From: Actinomyces sp. zg-332
GTDB lineage: Bacteria > Actinomycetota > Actinomycetes > Actinomycetales > Actinomycetaceae
DNA: 64,000 nt
NCBI RefSeq assembly: GCF_011751945.2
Contig: NZ_CP064951.1
Span: 496,001-560,000, forward strand
Direction: 5' to 3'
Shown: positions 1-9,398 of the stretch, piece after piece
How the letters are laid out: every line of letters starts with the position of its first letter
Numbering within the stretch: the stretch's first letter is position 1
Made by a program: the position numbers and the translations under genes
Notes under the pieces: model-generated
The model's database searches: none
The model's input: only the letters and a program-made list of their open reading frames with translations
What the model was told of the DNA's origin: nothing

Positions 1-81
1 TCTGTAATAATTTGAAATCTAAGACCTTTAATAAGGTATTATTTGTAGTAGAAATAAATTTTTGGCGACAGGGGAATAGCA

Positions 82-1059
82 ATGGATTTTCCATCAGATA
101 AAGACCTTATGAACGGTCCTAATGCACTGGATGGATTTGTATCCAAGTTTAAGGTTGATTATCCTGATGATTATCGTTCAGGATTTGCTTGTTTAATAGG
201 GCGTCCTAATGCTGGTAAATCAACTTTGACTAATGCTTTAGTGGGCGAGAAAGTTGCGATTACTTCTATGCGTCCTCAGACAACTCGTCATACTATTAGA
301 GCTATTGTCCATAGGCAAGAGGGACAAATAGTGCTTGTGGATACGCCCGGTTTACACCGTCCACGCACTTTGCTGGGGAAACGTTTGAATGAACTAGTAC
401 GTGAAACTTTATCAGATGTTGATGTTATTTTATTTTGTCTGCCTGCTGATCAAAAAGTTGGTCCTGGAGATAAGTTTATTGCAGCTCAGTTGTCCTCAAT
501 TAAAACTCCTGTTATAGCTGTTGCTACTAAGACTGATTTGGTTGACCACGAAAGACTTGTAGAACATTTATTAGATATCTCAACTTTGCATAATTTTTCT
601 GACATTATTCCTGTTAGTGCACTAAAGAATAAGCAAGTTGACGACCTTATAGATCTTGTTATTTCTAAGCTACAGGTTTCTCCTCCTTTATATCCTGAGG
701 GTGAGCTTACTGATGAACCAGATGATGTTATGATTGCAGAGTTAATCAGAGAGGCGGCCCTAGAGGGAGTAAGGGATGAGCTTCCACACTCCTTAGCAGT
801 AGTTGTTGAAGAAATGATTACTCGTAAGAATAAAAATAAAGAAGAAATAGTTAATATTTATGTAAATCTTTATGTTGAAAGAGATTCACAAAAAGCAATT
901 ATCATAGGAAAAAATGGTTGTCGTTTGAAAGAAGTAGGAAGTAGAGCCAGAAAAGGCATTGAAAACTTATTAGGCAAAAAGATTTATTTAGATTTGCATG
1001 TGAAAACAGCCAAAGACTGGCAACGAGATCCTAAACAGCTACAAAAATTAGGGTTTTAG
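82..1059 (+). CDS. era: GTPase Era
   Basis: Era is a Ras-like GTPase that binds the 3' end of 16S rRNA and helps mature the 30S subunit. The 325-residue protein shows the G1 motif GRPNAGKS at residues 40-47, G3 DTPG at 87-90, G4 TKTD at 149-152 and a G5 SA near 179-180. A C-terminal KH domain with IIGKNG lies in roughly the last 85 residues. The ATG at 82 has an AGGGGA ribosome site at good distance. The first 30 or so residues extend the usual Era N terminus slightly. It is followed closely by a nitroreductase gene and recO; era and recO are close neighbours in many actinobacteria. Confidence 0.97.
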   Translation: MDFPSDKDLMNGPNALDGFVSKFKVDYPDDYRSGFACLIGRPNAGKSTLTNALVGEKVAITSMRPQTTRHTIRAIVHRQEGQIVLVDTPGLHRPRTLLGKRLNELVRETLSDVDVILFCLPADQKVGPGDKFIAAQLSSIKTPVIAVATKTDLVDHERLVEHLLDISTLHNFSDIIPVSALKNKQVDDLIDLVISKLQVSPPLYPEGELTDEPDDVMIAELIREAALEGVRDELPHSLAVVVEEMITRKNKNKEEIVNIYVNLYVERDSQKAIIIGKNGCRLKEVGSRARKGIENLLGKKIYLDLHVKTAKDWQRDPKQLQKLGF

Positions 1060-1087
1060 TATTGCCTAATTCTAGAGTAGGTATGGT

Positions 1088-1849
1088 ATGGAAATTTTAG
1101 ATACTGTTTTTAAACATCGTTCTATTAGAGATTTTAAAGATGAAACACTGAGCGAGGAAACGCTTGAGACTCTTTATAAATCAGCCATTGCAGTATCTAC
1201 CTCAACTAGTAGCCAAGCTTGTTCTATAATTCATGTAAGTGACCCTAATATAAAGAACGAAGTTTCAAAAGTTTCACGTCAAGAATTTATAGCTAAGGCA
1301 CCTCATCTTTTCATATTTGCTGTAGATAATTACAGGAACAAAAGCATTGCTGAAGAATCTGGGGTAAAGCAAACTTATGCTAGTAGCATGGATCTTTTCT
1401 TCCAAGGATTTAGCGACGCTTGTATTATGGCTCAGACTATGGCTTTAGTGGCGCAAAGCATGGGATTGGGTATCTGTTTGCTTGGAAGTATCTTGAATAA
1501 TCCTGAGCGCATATGTGAGCTTTTAAAAATGCCTCAGCTTACTTTTCCAGCTATAGGACTTGTAGTAGGTAAGCCTAGTGACAAAGTTATTTATCAGAAA
1601 CCGCGTCTAGACTTTTCAATGCGTGTATTCGAAAATGAGTACAAAGTTTACGATGATTATTTGTCAGAAATAGCTGAATATAATGACGAGATTGCTCAAT
1701 ATTTCATCAAGCGTAACGATGCAAGTTCTGGTAGCCAATATCGTAACGATTTTGTAAAAGTAGTTATTTCTCGTTTGAAAAAAGATTACCCTTCACGTAG
1801 GAAAATACTAGAGTTTGCTCGTAAACAAGGCTTTGAAGTTGAACTGTAG
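1088..1849 (+). CDS. NfsA-type nitroreductase / NADPH-FMN oxidoreductase
   Basis: This 253-residue protein fits the FMN-dependent nitroreductase family, in the NfsA/FRP branch that uses NAD(P)H to reduce flavins or nitro compounds. The N terminus has HRSIRDF, the FMN-phosphate binding motif of the family. A central segment with SMGLGICLLGS and a GLVVGKPSD segment match the middle of the fold. The C-terminal 80 residues form the NfsA-type extension. It lies 28 bp after era and about 34 bp before recO on the same strand, so co-transcription is likely. The substrate cannot be read from sequence. The family call is firm, the physiological role open. Confidence 0.85.
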   Translation: MEILDTVFKHRSIRDFKDETLSEETLETLYKSAIAVSTSTSSQACSIIHVSDPNIKNEVSKVSRQEFIAKAPHLFIFAVDNYRNKSIAEESGVKQTYASSMDLFFQGFSDACIMAQTMALVAQSMGLGICLLGSILNNPERICELLKMPQLTFPAIGLVVGKPSDKVIYQKPRLDFSMRVFENEYKVYDDYLSEIAEYNDEIAQYFIKRNDASSGSQYRNDFVKVVISRLKKDYPSRRKILEFARKQGFEVEL

Positions 1850-1883
1850 TTGTAAGTAAGTGGAATTAGCGAAGGAGTATGCA

Positions 1884-2612
1884 TTGAAAATTTATCGTAG
1901 TGAAGCGATAGTGTTGCGTACTCGTAAGCTTGGGGAATCAGACAAAATCATTACTATCTTTACTAAAGAATATGGGATAAGAAATGCTGTGGCTAAGGGA
2001 GTGCGTAAAACTACCTCGAAAATAGGGGCTAGGGTTGAGCCGTTTAACTGTATAGATGTACAGATTTATGAGGGGCGTAGCTTAGATAATATTACTCAAG
2101 TCGAGATTATAGATGCTTTTTCAAAGAATATTTCTAAGAGTTTTGAGTCTTTTACTACAGCTAATCTGATAAGTGAGCTTTGTGAGAAGCTGATAGAGGA
2201 AAAAGAGCAAGCTTTAAGTTTATATTCTTTGTTAAAAGGTGCTTTGTATGCTTTGTCTTATAAAGACTATGTTCCTGTGATGGTCGCAAATTCTTTTTGT
2301 TTTAGGGCCTTAGCTATTAGTGGGTGGGCTCCTAGTTGCTATAAGTGTGCAGTTTGCTCTAAAGATGGATTGCATGAATATTTTAACGTCCATTCTGGTG
2401 GAGCTATGTGCTTTGAATGCCGTGAGCAAGGGTGTGTAAAAGTTGATGTATATACTATGAAAGTGCTTAGTGATTTACTAGTGGGTAACTGGAACAATCT
2501 TTATAATGTGCCTGGTGAAGTAATAGATGAAGTTACTGATATTGTTAACTCTTATACACAATGGCATTTAGAAAGACGTTTAAAATCAGTGCAATTTCAA
2601 GGAATGCGTTAG
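1884..2612 (+). CDS. recO: DNA repair protein RecO
   Basis: RecO anneals single strands and, with RecR, loads RecA at gaps in RecF-pathway repair. I place the start at TTG 1884, because AAGGAG sits six bases upstream and the protein then begins MKIYRSEAIVLRTRKLGESD, as actinobacterial RecO does. A longer in-frame GTG at 1860 has no ribosome site. The 242-residue product has the N-terminal OB fold and a four-cysteine zinc site (CYKCAVC followed by CFEC) in its C-terminal half, around residues 152-178. It is the last gene of the era-nitroreductase-recO group. Confidence 0.95.
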   Translation: MKIYRSEAIVLRTRKLGESDKIITIFTKEYGIRNAVAKGVRKTTSKIGARVEPFNCIDVQIYEGRSLDNITQVEIIDAFSKNISKSFESFTTANLISELCEKLIEEKEQALSLYSLLKGALYALSYKDYVPVMVANSFCFRALAISGWAPSCYKCAVCSKDGLHEYFNVHSGGAMCFECREQGCVKVDVYTMKVLSDLLVGNWNNLYNVPGEVIDEVTDIVNSYTQWHLERRLKSVQFQGMR

Positions 2613-2949
2613 ATATATAAAGAATACTTTATGCTAAAATTGGTATAAATGTGTGGCTCTGTATGTAAATATTGTTCATATCTACTATTTGGGAAACTGA
2701 AATTTATTTTGTATTTATAAGTCATTTTTTTTATTTTGTTCAAGTACGTGATTTTGGGTGTGAAAAGTTGATTTATTGCTATAAATAGTTAGAATAAATG
2801 GGTGTGAAGAAATAATATTCTTGAAATAGTGGAATTATTTTTCAATGTTTGTTATACTTCATTAGTTGAATAATGCATTTTGTATTATCTGAGTATCACA
2901 TTGTGATAGTGTAATTTGTTAGTAGGTTTAGATAGGAGCGGTAGGGCAA
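2613..2949. other. intergenic stretch before rpmF
   Basis: This AT-rich stretch of 337 bases has no supportable gene. It contains a 15-nt palindrome, TATCACA-T-TGTGATA at 2894-2908, about 40 bases before the rpmF start, and an AGGAG ribosome site at 2933-2938. It presumably carries the rpmF promoter, but I see no convincing -35/-10 pair. Confidence 0.5.
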
Positions 2950-3114
2950 ATGGCAGTTCCAAAGCGCAAGATGTCCCGCAGTAACACTCGCTCTCGCCGG
3001 TCCCAGTGGAAGGCTGAAGTTCCTCAGCTCGACACAGTTAAAGTCGGTGGACGCGAGGTTTCAATTCCACGTCGTTTAGTTCGTGCTGTAAAAGAAGGAC
3101 TAATCAAGGACTAA
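2950..3114 (+). CDS. rpmF: 50S ribosomal protein bL32
   Basis: This short gene encodes 54 residues that start [20 protein letters not shown] and end EGLIKD, a clear match to the actinobacterial form of ribosomal protein bL32. The C-terminal half has none of the four zinc-ligand cysteines found in zinc-binding L32, so it is the cysteine-free form. The ATG follows the context GGAGCGGTAGGGCAA. A strong hairpin directly downstream suggests a single-gene transcript. bL32 binds 23S rRNA at the base of the large subunit near the exit tunnel. Confidence 0.96.
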   Translation: MAVPKRKMSRSNTRSRRSQWKAEVPQLDTVKVGGREVSIPRRLVRAVKEGLIKD

Positions 3115-3127
3115 TTGTAAACTTTCT

Positions 3128-3155
3128 AAAGCTCCCTTCTTGGGGGCTTTATTTA
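3128..3155 (+). terminator. rpmF terminator
   Basis: AAAGCTCCC and GGGGGCTTT pair across a short loop (one G-T pair) and are followed by TATTTACTT. The hairpin starts 13 bases after the rpmF stop. Confidence 0.8.
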
Positions 3156-3570
3156 CTTAAAGTTTTGTTAGTTTTTAAGAATATACGCATTAGATTTATT
3201 CTTGGAAATATTGGATACTGAAAATGAAAGTATTAGATGCTTTAGCGTTTAATGTTTTTCAGGTTTAATAAGGTGGTAGTTACTTTATAAATTTTCTAAA
3301 TAATATAATGCTAGTGTTATTAAATAAGTAGTTATGTGTTAAATTTTACAATTGTATAAATATGTATAAGGTTATGCATGAATCAATATATAACTTATTT
3401 CCATTCATGATATCATTATGTTTTACGCAAGACATCTAATAAGCATTTAATTAATATTAAGGTTTACAAATCTTTTAAAGGTAGAAGTATTGGTATTTAC
3501 CGATAAGAGATGAATTAGAAAGTCGTTGCAATGTTTCAACAAAATTACTGATAATAAAATAGGAAGCGAA
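3156..3570. other. intergenic stretch before argS
   Basis: About 415 bases of very AT-rich sequence between the rpmF terminator and argS. I see no gene on either strand and no clear promoter. It holds the argS ribosome site AGGAAG at 3561-3566. Confidence 0.4.
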
Positions 3571-5253
3571 ATGACACCTGAACAGTTATCTGCGTTTTTG
3601 AAAACAATTATTGAAGAGATTGTAAGTCTAGGACAAACTAATTTACAAGAAAGCGACATACCTGAGACTGTAAAAATTGAACGTCCTCGTCAAAGACAAC
3701 ATGGTGACTGGGCTACAAACATTGCTATGCAATTAGGTAAAAAAGCTGGTTTTGTTCCTCGTGATTTTGCTCAGGTTATTGCTGATAAATTATTTGAAAA
3801 TGCTCATATTGAGAAAGTTGAAATTGCCGGACCTGGATTCTTAAATATTACTTTGGTGGCTGGTGCTGCTGGATCAGTGGTTGATGAGATTCTTAGCAAT
3901 GGGGAAAATTACGGTAAAAATAACTTTTTTGCTGGTAAAAATATAAACCTTGAGTTTGTTTCAGCTAATCCAACTGGACCTATTCACCTTGGTGGTGCTA
4001 GGTGGGCTGCTGTGGGCGACACTTTGGCTCGTTTGCTAGAGTTTAGCGGTGGTAACATTGTTCGTGAGTATTATTTTAATGACCATGGTGCACAAATTGA
4101 CCGCTTTGCTAAATCTTTGATAGCTAGTGCTAAGGGACTTGAAGCTCCTGAAGATGGTTATGGTGGACAGTATATTCATGACATTGCCCAGCAAATTAAA
4201 ATTGACTATCAGCGTGATTTAGGTACATCAGTTTTAGATATTACTGATGATGAAGAATTACTTGAAGTTTTCCGTTCGCGTGGCGTTACTTTGATGTTTG
4301 ATGAAATTAAAAAATCTTTGCATGATTTCGGTGTAGATTTTGACGTATACTTCCATGAAGATAGTTTACATGAGAGCGGACGCGTAGATAAAGCTGTTGA
4401 AATTTTGCGTTCTCAAGGCGTTATAAAAGATGAAGATGGTGCTATTTGGGTTGAAACTACAAAATTTGGAGATGATAAAGACCGCGTTATTATTAAGTCT
4501 GACGGTAATGCTGCATATTTTGCTGGAGATATTGCTTATTACTTGGATAAGAAAGAACGTGGTACGGATAAAGCCATTATTTTGCTAGGTGCTGATCACC
4601 ATGGATATGTCGGTCGTATGATGGCTATGTGTGCAGCTTATGGCGATACTCCACACGAAAACCTAGAGATTATCATTGGACAGATGGTTAACCTTTACTC
4701 AGGTGGACAACCTGTTCGTATGTCTAAGCGTGCAGGTACTATTGTGACTTTGGAAGATTTAGTTGAAGCAGTGGGAGTGGATGCTGCTCGTTATTCACTA
4801 GCGCGTTCTTCAATGGATAGTGAAATTGATATTGATTTAGATTTGTTGACCAGTCATAGCAATGAAAACCCTGTGTATTACTTACAATATGCTCATGCAC
4901 GTACTTGTAGTGTTAAGAAAAAAGCTTTGGAATACGGTATTGGACTGGAAGAAAGCTTTGATGCTTCTTGCCTAAGTTCCGAGTCTGATTTAGAACTTTT
5001 GGCTACTTTATCTCAGTTCCCTCAAATAGTATTACAGTCTGCGCAGATGTTAGAGCAACACCGTATTGTTCGTTACTTGGAGAGTTTGGCTGCTGCTTAT
5101 CATACCTGGTATGCTAAATGCCGTGTCACACCTAAAGAAGGTGAGACTAAAGGTCCTGAACATGTAGCACGTCTATATTTGAACGAAGCTACTTCACAGG
5201 TTTTGAAGAATGGGTTGTCAATCGTTGGTGTTAGCGCACCTGAAAAAATGTAA
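3571..5253 (+). CDS. argS: Arginyl-tRNA synthetase
   Basis: This enzyme charges tRNA-Arg in the cytoplasm. The 560-residue class I synthetase shows an N-terminal Arg-tRNA synthetase domain, the HIGH-type signature in NPTGPIHLGG near residue 140, the KMSK-type signature RMSKRAGT near residue 383, and an all-helical DALR anticodon domain that ends SAPEKM. I choose ATG 3571 (MTPEQLSAFL) with AGGAAG just upstream over an in-frame ATG at 3526. It begins the conserved actinobacterial block argS-(lysA)-hom-(thrC-thrB)-rho. Only two bases separate its stop from hom, so the two are surely co-transcribed. Confidence 0.97.
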   Translation: MTPEQLSAFLKTIIEEIVSLGQTNLQESDIPETVKIERPRQRQHGDWATNIAMQLGKKAGFVPRDFAQVIADKLFENAHIEKVEIAGPGFLNITLVAGAAGSVVDEILSNGENYGKNNFFAGKNINLEFVSANPTGPIHLGGARWAAVGDTLARLLEFSGGNIVREYYFNDHGAQIDRFAKSLIASAKGLEAPEDGYGGQYIHDIAQQIKIDYQRDLGTSVLDITDDEELLEVFRSRGVTLMFDEIKKSLHDFGVDFDVYFHEDSLHESGRVDKAVEILRSQGVIKDEDGAIWVETTKFGDDKDRVIIKSDGNAAYFAGDIAYYLDKKERGTDKAIILLGADHHGYVGRMMAMCAAYGDTPHENLEIIIGQMVNLYSGGQPVRMSKRAGTIVTLEDLVEAVGVDAARYSLARSSMDSEIDIDLDLLTSHSNENPVYYLQYAHARTCSVKKKALEYGIGLEESFDASCLSSESDLELLATLSQFPQIVLQSAQMLEQHRIVRYLESLAAAYHTWYAKCRVTPKEGETKGPEHVARLYLNEATSQVLKNGLSIVGVSAPEKM

Positions 5254-5255
5254 CT

Positions 5256-6539
5256 ATGAATAAGATAAAAATAGCTATTTTAGGATCTAGTAATGTGGCT
5301 GCACAGGTTGTGCGGTTAATTAGTGAGCAACAAGAAGAACTTGACCAAAGTGTTGGTACTAAAGTTGACTTAATTGGTGTAGGTGTAAAAAATATAGAGA
5401 AAATAGGGCATGAAGATATAGATAAGCGCCTATTTTCTACTGATATACCTTCACTTATTCGCAAGGCTGACATAGTGGTAGAGCTAGTTGGTGGTTTGAC
5501 TGACGCTAAAGATTATGTTTTTGAAGCCTTATCTTTAGGAAAAACTGTTGTCACCGCTAATAAAATGCTTCTATCACATTTTTATGAACAGTTAATGGAA
5601 GCATGTGAAACCAATAAGACTGAACTTTATTATGAAGGTAGTGTATGTGGAGCTATTCCTATAGTTCATGCTCTTCGTGAATCTTTGCGAAATGATAAAG
5701 TCGAGTCAATTATGGGAGTTGTAAATAGTACTACTAATTATGTTCTAGACAAGATGACCTCTGAAGGCACTTCTTTTGAAGAAGCCCTACAGCAGGCTCA
5801 AGATTTAGGTTTTGCAGAAACTGATTCTACCGCTGATGTATATGGCACTGATGCTGCATCTAAAGCTGCAATTCTTTCCTCATTAGCGTTTTCTAGTCAA
5901 ATTTCAATTGATCAAGTTGACGCTAAAGGTATAGAAGATATCACTGTAGAAGATATAAAGACTGCTAAGGAAAAAGGATATGCTTTAAAGCTGATATTTG
6001 TTGCTAGTAGGCGTGAAGATCATAATGCTATGGGAATACACGTTAGTGTACGTCCGACTTTACTTCCTTTGTATCATCCATTAGCTACAGTTAAAGGTAT
6101 TCATAATGCTGTTTTAGTAGACACACAGTTAGCTGGAAGGCTAATGTTTTATGGGCAGGGTTATGGTATTAATGCCGTTGCTTCAACTGTGTTGAATGAT
6201 ATAGTCAGGGCTAGTGTTCACAAGAAATATGGCATAGTTTTCACACAAAATTATGTCCCTACAGATTTAAATATATTAAGTGATGAGTATATTAGTGGTC
6301 GTTTCTATATGAATTTGACTGTTGATGATAGACCTGGAGTTCTTTCCCAAGTTACAGGTATTTGTGGGGCAAATAATTTATCTATTGATTCTTTGGTTCA
6401 AGACAGGCAGAACTTAGAAGTTCGCCTATCCATTTTCACTCATGAAACTACATATAGTTCTCTTAAAAAAACTGTGGAAATGTTTAACGAAGATGTGGGA
6501 ATCATATCCGTGAATTCAATACTTTATGTTGAAAAATAA
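5256..6539 (+). CDS. hom: Homoserine dehydrogenase with ACT domain
   Basis: The protein reduces aspartate semialdehyde to homoserine for threonine and methionine. The 427 residues comprise an N-terminal nucleotide-binding fold, a catalytic domain (TANKMLLSH near residue 100, GVVNSTTNYVLDKM, AETDSTADVYGTDAA) and a C-terminal ACT regulatory domain starting near residue 350 (TVDDRPGVLSQVTGI). The usual glycine-rich loop GxGxVG reads GSSNVAAQ here, which is odd for an NAD(P)-binding site. In other actinobacteria lysA lies upstream and thrC and thrB lie downstream; all three are missing here, and rho follows. The family call is firm, full catalytic competence less so. Confidence 0.93.
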   Translation: MNKIKIAILGSSNVAAQVVRLISEQQEELDQSVGTKVDLIGVGVKNIEKIGHEDIDKRLFSTDIPSLIRKADIVVELVGGLTDAKDYVFEALSLGKTVVTANKMLLSHFYEQLMEACETNKTELYYEGSVCGAIPIVHALRESLRNDKVESIMGVVNSTTNYVLDKMTSEGTSFEEALQQAQDLGFAETDSTADVYGTDAASKAAILSSLAFSSQISIDQVDAKGIEDITVEDIKTAKEKGYALKLIFVASRREDHNAMGIHVSVRPTLLPLYHPLATVKGIHNAVLVDTQLAGRLMFYGQGYGINAVASTVLNDIVRASVHKKYGIVFTQNYVPTDLNILSDEYISGRFYMNLTVDDRPGVLSQVTGICGANNLSIDSLVQDRQNLEVRLSIFTHETTYSSLKKTVEMFNEDVGIISVNSILYVEK

Positions 6540-6566
6540 GTGATATTCATCATAAAGGCAATATTA

Positions 6567-6595
6567 TTGTTTTTGCTAGATAAATGTTATATAAT
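6567..6595 (+). promoter_or_regulatory. putative promoter of rho
   Basis: TTGTTT at 6567-6572 and a perfect TATAAT at 6590-6595 are separated by 17 bases. The resulting leader of about 100 bases contains the hairpin-forming stretch TGCGT-TTAT-ACGCA. Long rho leaders often mediate autogenous control, but I see no proof of that here. Confidence 0.5.
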
Positions 6596-6705
6596 TAGTG
6601 GTGTGCGTTTATACGCATGTTGCTTAGAGAAGAATCTCTATCTTAATAAGGAAATATAAAAGTTTTGTATTTTCGTTATCTTAAAATCCAATAATCAGGA
6701 ACGGT

Positions 6706-8442
6706 ATGAGTAAAAGTTTAACCACTATGAAACTAGATGAGCTAAAAACTATGGCTATAAATCTAGGTTTAAAAGGCGTTTCAAAAATGCGTAAATTAGA
6801 GCTTGTAGAGGCTATTGAATCACTTAGTAATAACTCTCAAGTCAATCAAAATAATGAAGAAAAGACTTATTCTGAAGAATATCAGCAAAAAGATAATAAT
6901 CACGGAAGATCAGAACGCCGTGGACGTGATGGACGTCGCCGTATTTCTAGGCGTGCAACTTCAGCAGTTGCAACTCCTGACCCAGTCAGTGAAGATGTAT
7001 TAAACGTTCGTGAAACATTAATGCAAGATTTGGGTATTAAATCTGACGATAATAACGATTCTTCCTCAGCAGATACCAAAGAAGATACTTCTGAGTTTGA
7101 AGATCGTAGAAATAATGAAGAAAAAGAAAATCACGAAGAACGTGAAAATCGTGAAGAGCGCCGTGGAAGATATGACCGTGGTGAAAGAAATGTACGTACA
7201 CGTAGAGGTCGCGACACCCGTGAACGTGGTGAACGTGGTGACCGCAATAAGCGTCGTCGTGAAACAACACGTGAAGAAAATACAAACTCAGTTGAAGAGT
7301 TTAGCGAAGACGATGTATTGCTACCAATTGGTGGTGTATTAGATATTCAGGAGAACCACGCTTTCATCCGTACTTCAGGATACTTAGCCGGTCCACACGA
7401 TGTATATGTTAGCTTGGGACAGGTGCGAAAGTATGGACTACGTCCAGGCGATGCTGTACAAGGTGCTGTTCGTCAGCCACGTGAAGGTGAATATCAGCGT
7501 CAAAAGTATTCTGCACTAGCTCGTCTTGATTTCATCAATGGCATGACACTAGAAGAAATTAAAGATCGTGTAGAATTCAACAAATTGACACCACTTTACC
7601 CACAAGAACAGCTGAAGTTGGAAAATGATTCTAATCAGATGTCTTCAAGAGTGATTGACTTAGTAGCTCCTATTGGTAAAGGTCAGCGTGGTCTGATTGT
7701 TGCTCCACCAAAAGCTGGTAAGACAATCATGATGCAACAAATTGCTAATGCTATTGCTGAGAATAATCCTGAAGTTCACCTAATGGTGGTACTAGTTGAC
7801 GAACGCCCAGAAGAAGTTACTGACATGGAACGTACAGTAAAGGGTGAAGTTATTGCTTCTACTTTTGATCGCCCAGCAGTAGATCATACAACTGTTGCTG
7901 AATTAGCAATTGAACGTGCTAAGCGTCTAGTTGAACTAGGTAAAGACGTAGTTGTGCTTTTGGACTCTTTGACTCGTCTATCACGTGCTTATAACCTATC
8001 TGCACCTCCTTCAGGTCGTATTTTATCGGGTGGTGTGGATGCTGCCGCACTATATCCTCCAAAGAAATTCTTTGGGGCTGCACGTAATATTGAAAATGGT
8101 GGCTCATTGACTATTATTGCTTCTGCTCTAGTTGAAACTGGTTCAAAGATGGACGAATTAATCTTTGAAGAATTCAAGGGCACAGGCAATATGGAATTGC
8201 GTTTGTCACGTGCTTTGGCTGATAAGCGTATTTTCCCAGCAATTGATGTAAATTCTTCAGGTACACGTCGTGAAGAAGATCTATTCGCTCCTAACGAATT
8301 GCAGATAATTTGGCGTTTGCGTCGAGTTTTGGCTTCTTTGGAACAGCAACAAGCTATTGAATTGATTTTGAATAAGCTAAAAGAAAATAAGACAAATGCT
8401 GAATTTTTGGTTACAGTAGCAAAAACTGTTTCACCAGAATAA
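6706..8442 (+). CDS. rho: Transcription termination factor Rho
   Basis: Rho is the hexameric RNA helicase that ends transcription of untranslated RNA. The 578-residue protein has a SAP-like Rho_N domain (residues 1-45), a long Arg/Glu/Asn/Asp-rich disordered insert (about 45-200) typical of actinobacterial Rho, a cold-shock-type RNA-binding domain (about 205-280), and a RecA-like ATPase core. Walker A is APPKAGKT near residues 333-340 and Walker B lies in VVVLLDSLTRLSRAYN. The insert is built from short RGER/REER-type runs, which produce spurious antisense frames. It is followed by rpmE, as in most actinobacteria. Confidence 0.98.
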   Translation: MSKSLTTMKLDELKTMAINLGLKGVSKMRKLELVEAIESLSNNSQVNQNNEEKTYSEEYQQKDNNHGRSERRGRDGRRRISRRATSAVATPDPVSEDVLNVRETLMQDLGIKSDDNNDSSSADTKEDTSEFEDRRNNEEKENHEERENREERRGRYDRGERNVRTRRGRDTRERGERGDRNKRRRETTREENTNSVEEFSEDDVLLPIGGVLDIQENHAFIRTSGYLAGPHDVYVSLGQVRKYGLRPGDAVQGAVRQPREGEYQRQKYSALARLDFINGMTLEEIKDRVEFNKLTPLYPQEQLKLENDSNQMSSRVIDLVAPIGKGQRGLIVAPPKAGKTIMMQQIANAIAENNPEVHLMVVLVDERPEEVTDMERTVKGEVIASTFDRPAVDHTTVAELAIERAKRLVELGKDVVVLLDSLTRLSRAYNLSAPPSGRILSGGVDAAALYPPKKFFGAARNIENGGSLTIIASALVETGSKMDELIFEEFKGTGNMELRLSRALADKRIFPAIDVNSSGTRREEDLFAPNELQIIWRLRRVLASLEQQQAIELILNKLKENKTNAEFLVTVAKTVSPE

Positions 8443-8619
8443 ACTTTATGGGTATTATCTGGCTAATTGATTCTTCTGAATATTTTAGTCAGATACTACT
8501 TTAAAACTTGAAAATTTTTCTAAAAATGGCAAAATTGTTTTTTGGCAAGATGCCTTAGGAACTGCTTCACCGAAGCCAACAACTTTGGACCCAGTTCCCT
8601 TCTAATACAAGGAGAAACC

Positions 8620-8829
8620 ATGAAAAAGGGTATTCACCCAGAATATGTTGAAACCACAGTTACTTGTACATGTGGTAACACATTTAAAACACGTTCAACA
8701 CTAACTTCAGGTGAGATGCGTGCAGATGTATGCTCAGCATGCCATCCTTTCTACACTGGTAAGCAGAAGATTCTTGATACTGGTGGTCGTGTTGCTCGTT
8801 TCGAAGCTCGTTACGGTAAACGTAAGTAG
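8620..8829 (+). CDS. rpmE: 50S ribosomal protein bL31
   Basis: The 69-residue protein starts [20 protein letters not shown] and contains CxCGN and [13 protein letters not shown], so it is the zinc-binding form of bL31. AAGGAG at 8609-8614 places the start at ATG 8620. An upstream in-frame ATG at 8542 would add 26 unrelated residues and lacks a ribosome site. bL31 bridges the two ribosomal subunits. The zinc form is commonly the one used when zinc is plentiful; no zinc-free paralogue is present in this window. Confidence 0.97.
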   Translation: MKKGIHPEYVETTVTCTCGNTFKTRSTLTSGEMRADVCSACHPFYTGKQKILDTGGRVARFEARYGKRK

Positions 8830-8835
8830 TTTTGC

Positions 8836-8882
8836 TTTGGCACTGATACTTTAAAAGTATTGGTGCCAAAATTTTATTTTAA
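8836..8882 (+). terminator. rpmE terminator
   Basis: A long hairpin (TTTGGCAC plus TGATACTT pairing with AAGTATT plus GGTGCCAAA) is followed by ATTTTATTTT. It directly follows the rpmE stop and ends the rho-rpmE transcript. Confidence 0.85.
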
Positions 8883-9398
8883 TTTCATTTTTTTGTTTTC
8901 ACACTAAAGATTGTAATTATATCCCTTTACTATGTTGTATAGGGAAAATGTATTTATCTTGTCTGGATTTATCATGTTTATTTAGTATAAGATAGAGTTT
9001 TATAAATCTAATATGCTATTTGAGAATACAAAGTAACGCAAAATACTGAAAGTAACTTTTATAATAAGTTCCTTTATTACTTACCTGAAAAATACTGGCG
9101 TGTAGTATATAGACTAAATCAACTTTAGTAGTATAAAAGTATAAAAAGTGCTATGGAAATAAATAATTTACTCAATTTTTAAGATAAAGTTATACACCCA
9201 ATGAGGACATATAGTTGATAAATATTTATTAGTATTTTGATAACAATGATAATAAAATTGGTGTATTTGCATTTTAAAAGTATCGTTGTAAGTATAATAT
9301 TCAAAATAAACTATCTTGAGTATTATTATTGGGATATAATTTTTTAGTATTTGTGTAAAATTATTGAGTATATATGTATTGCGAATTGAGTAGGAAAT
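8883..9398. other. intergenic stretch before prfA
   Basis: About 515 bases of AT-rich sequence with no supportable gene. A TATAAT lies at 9335-9340, about 60 bases before prfA, but without a matching -35, so it is only a weak promoter candidate. Confidence 0.4.

Noticed and set aside
7037-7285. His-rich antisense frame opposite rho
   Set aside because: It mirrors the Arg/Glu/Asp-rich rho insert on the other strand, has no ribosome site, and rho is certain.
9335-9340. TATAAT before prfA as a promoter
   Set aside because: No -35 at 16-18 bases and no extended -10; left as a weak candidate only.
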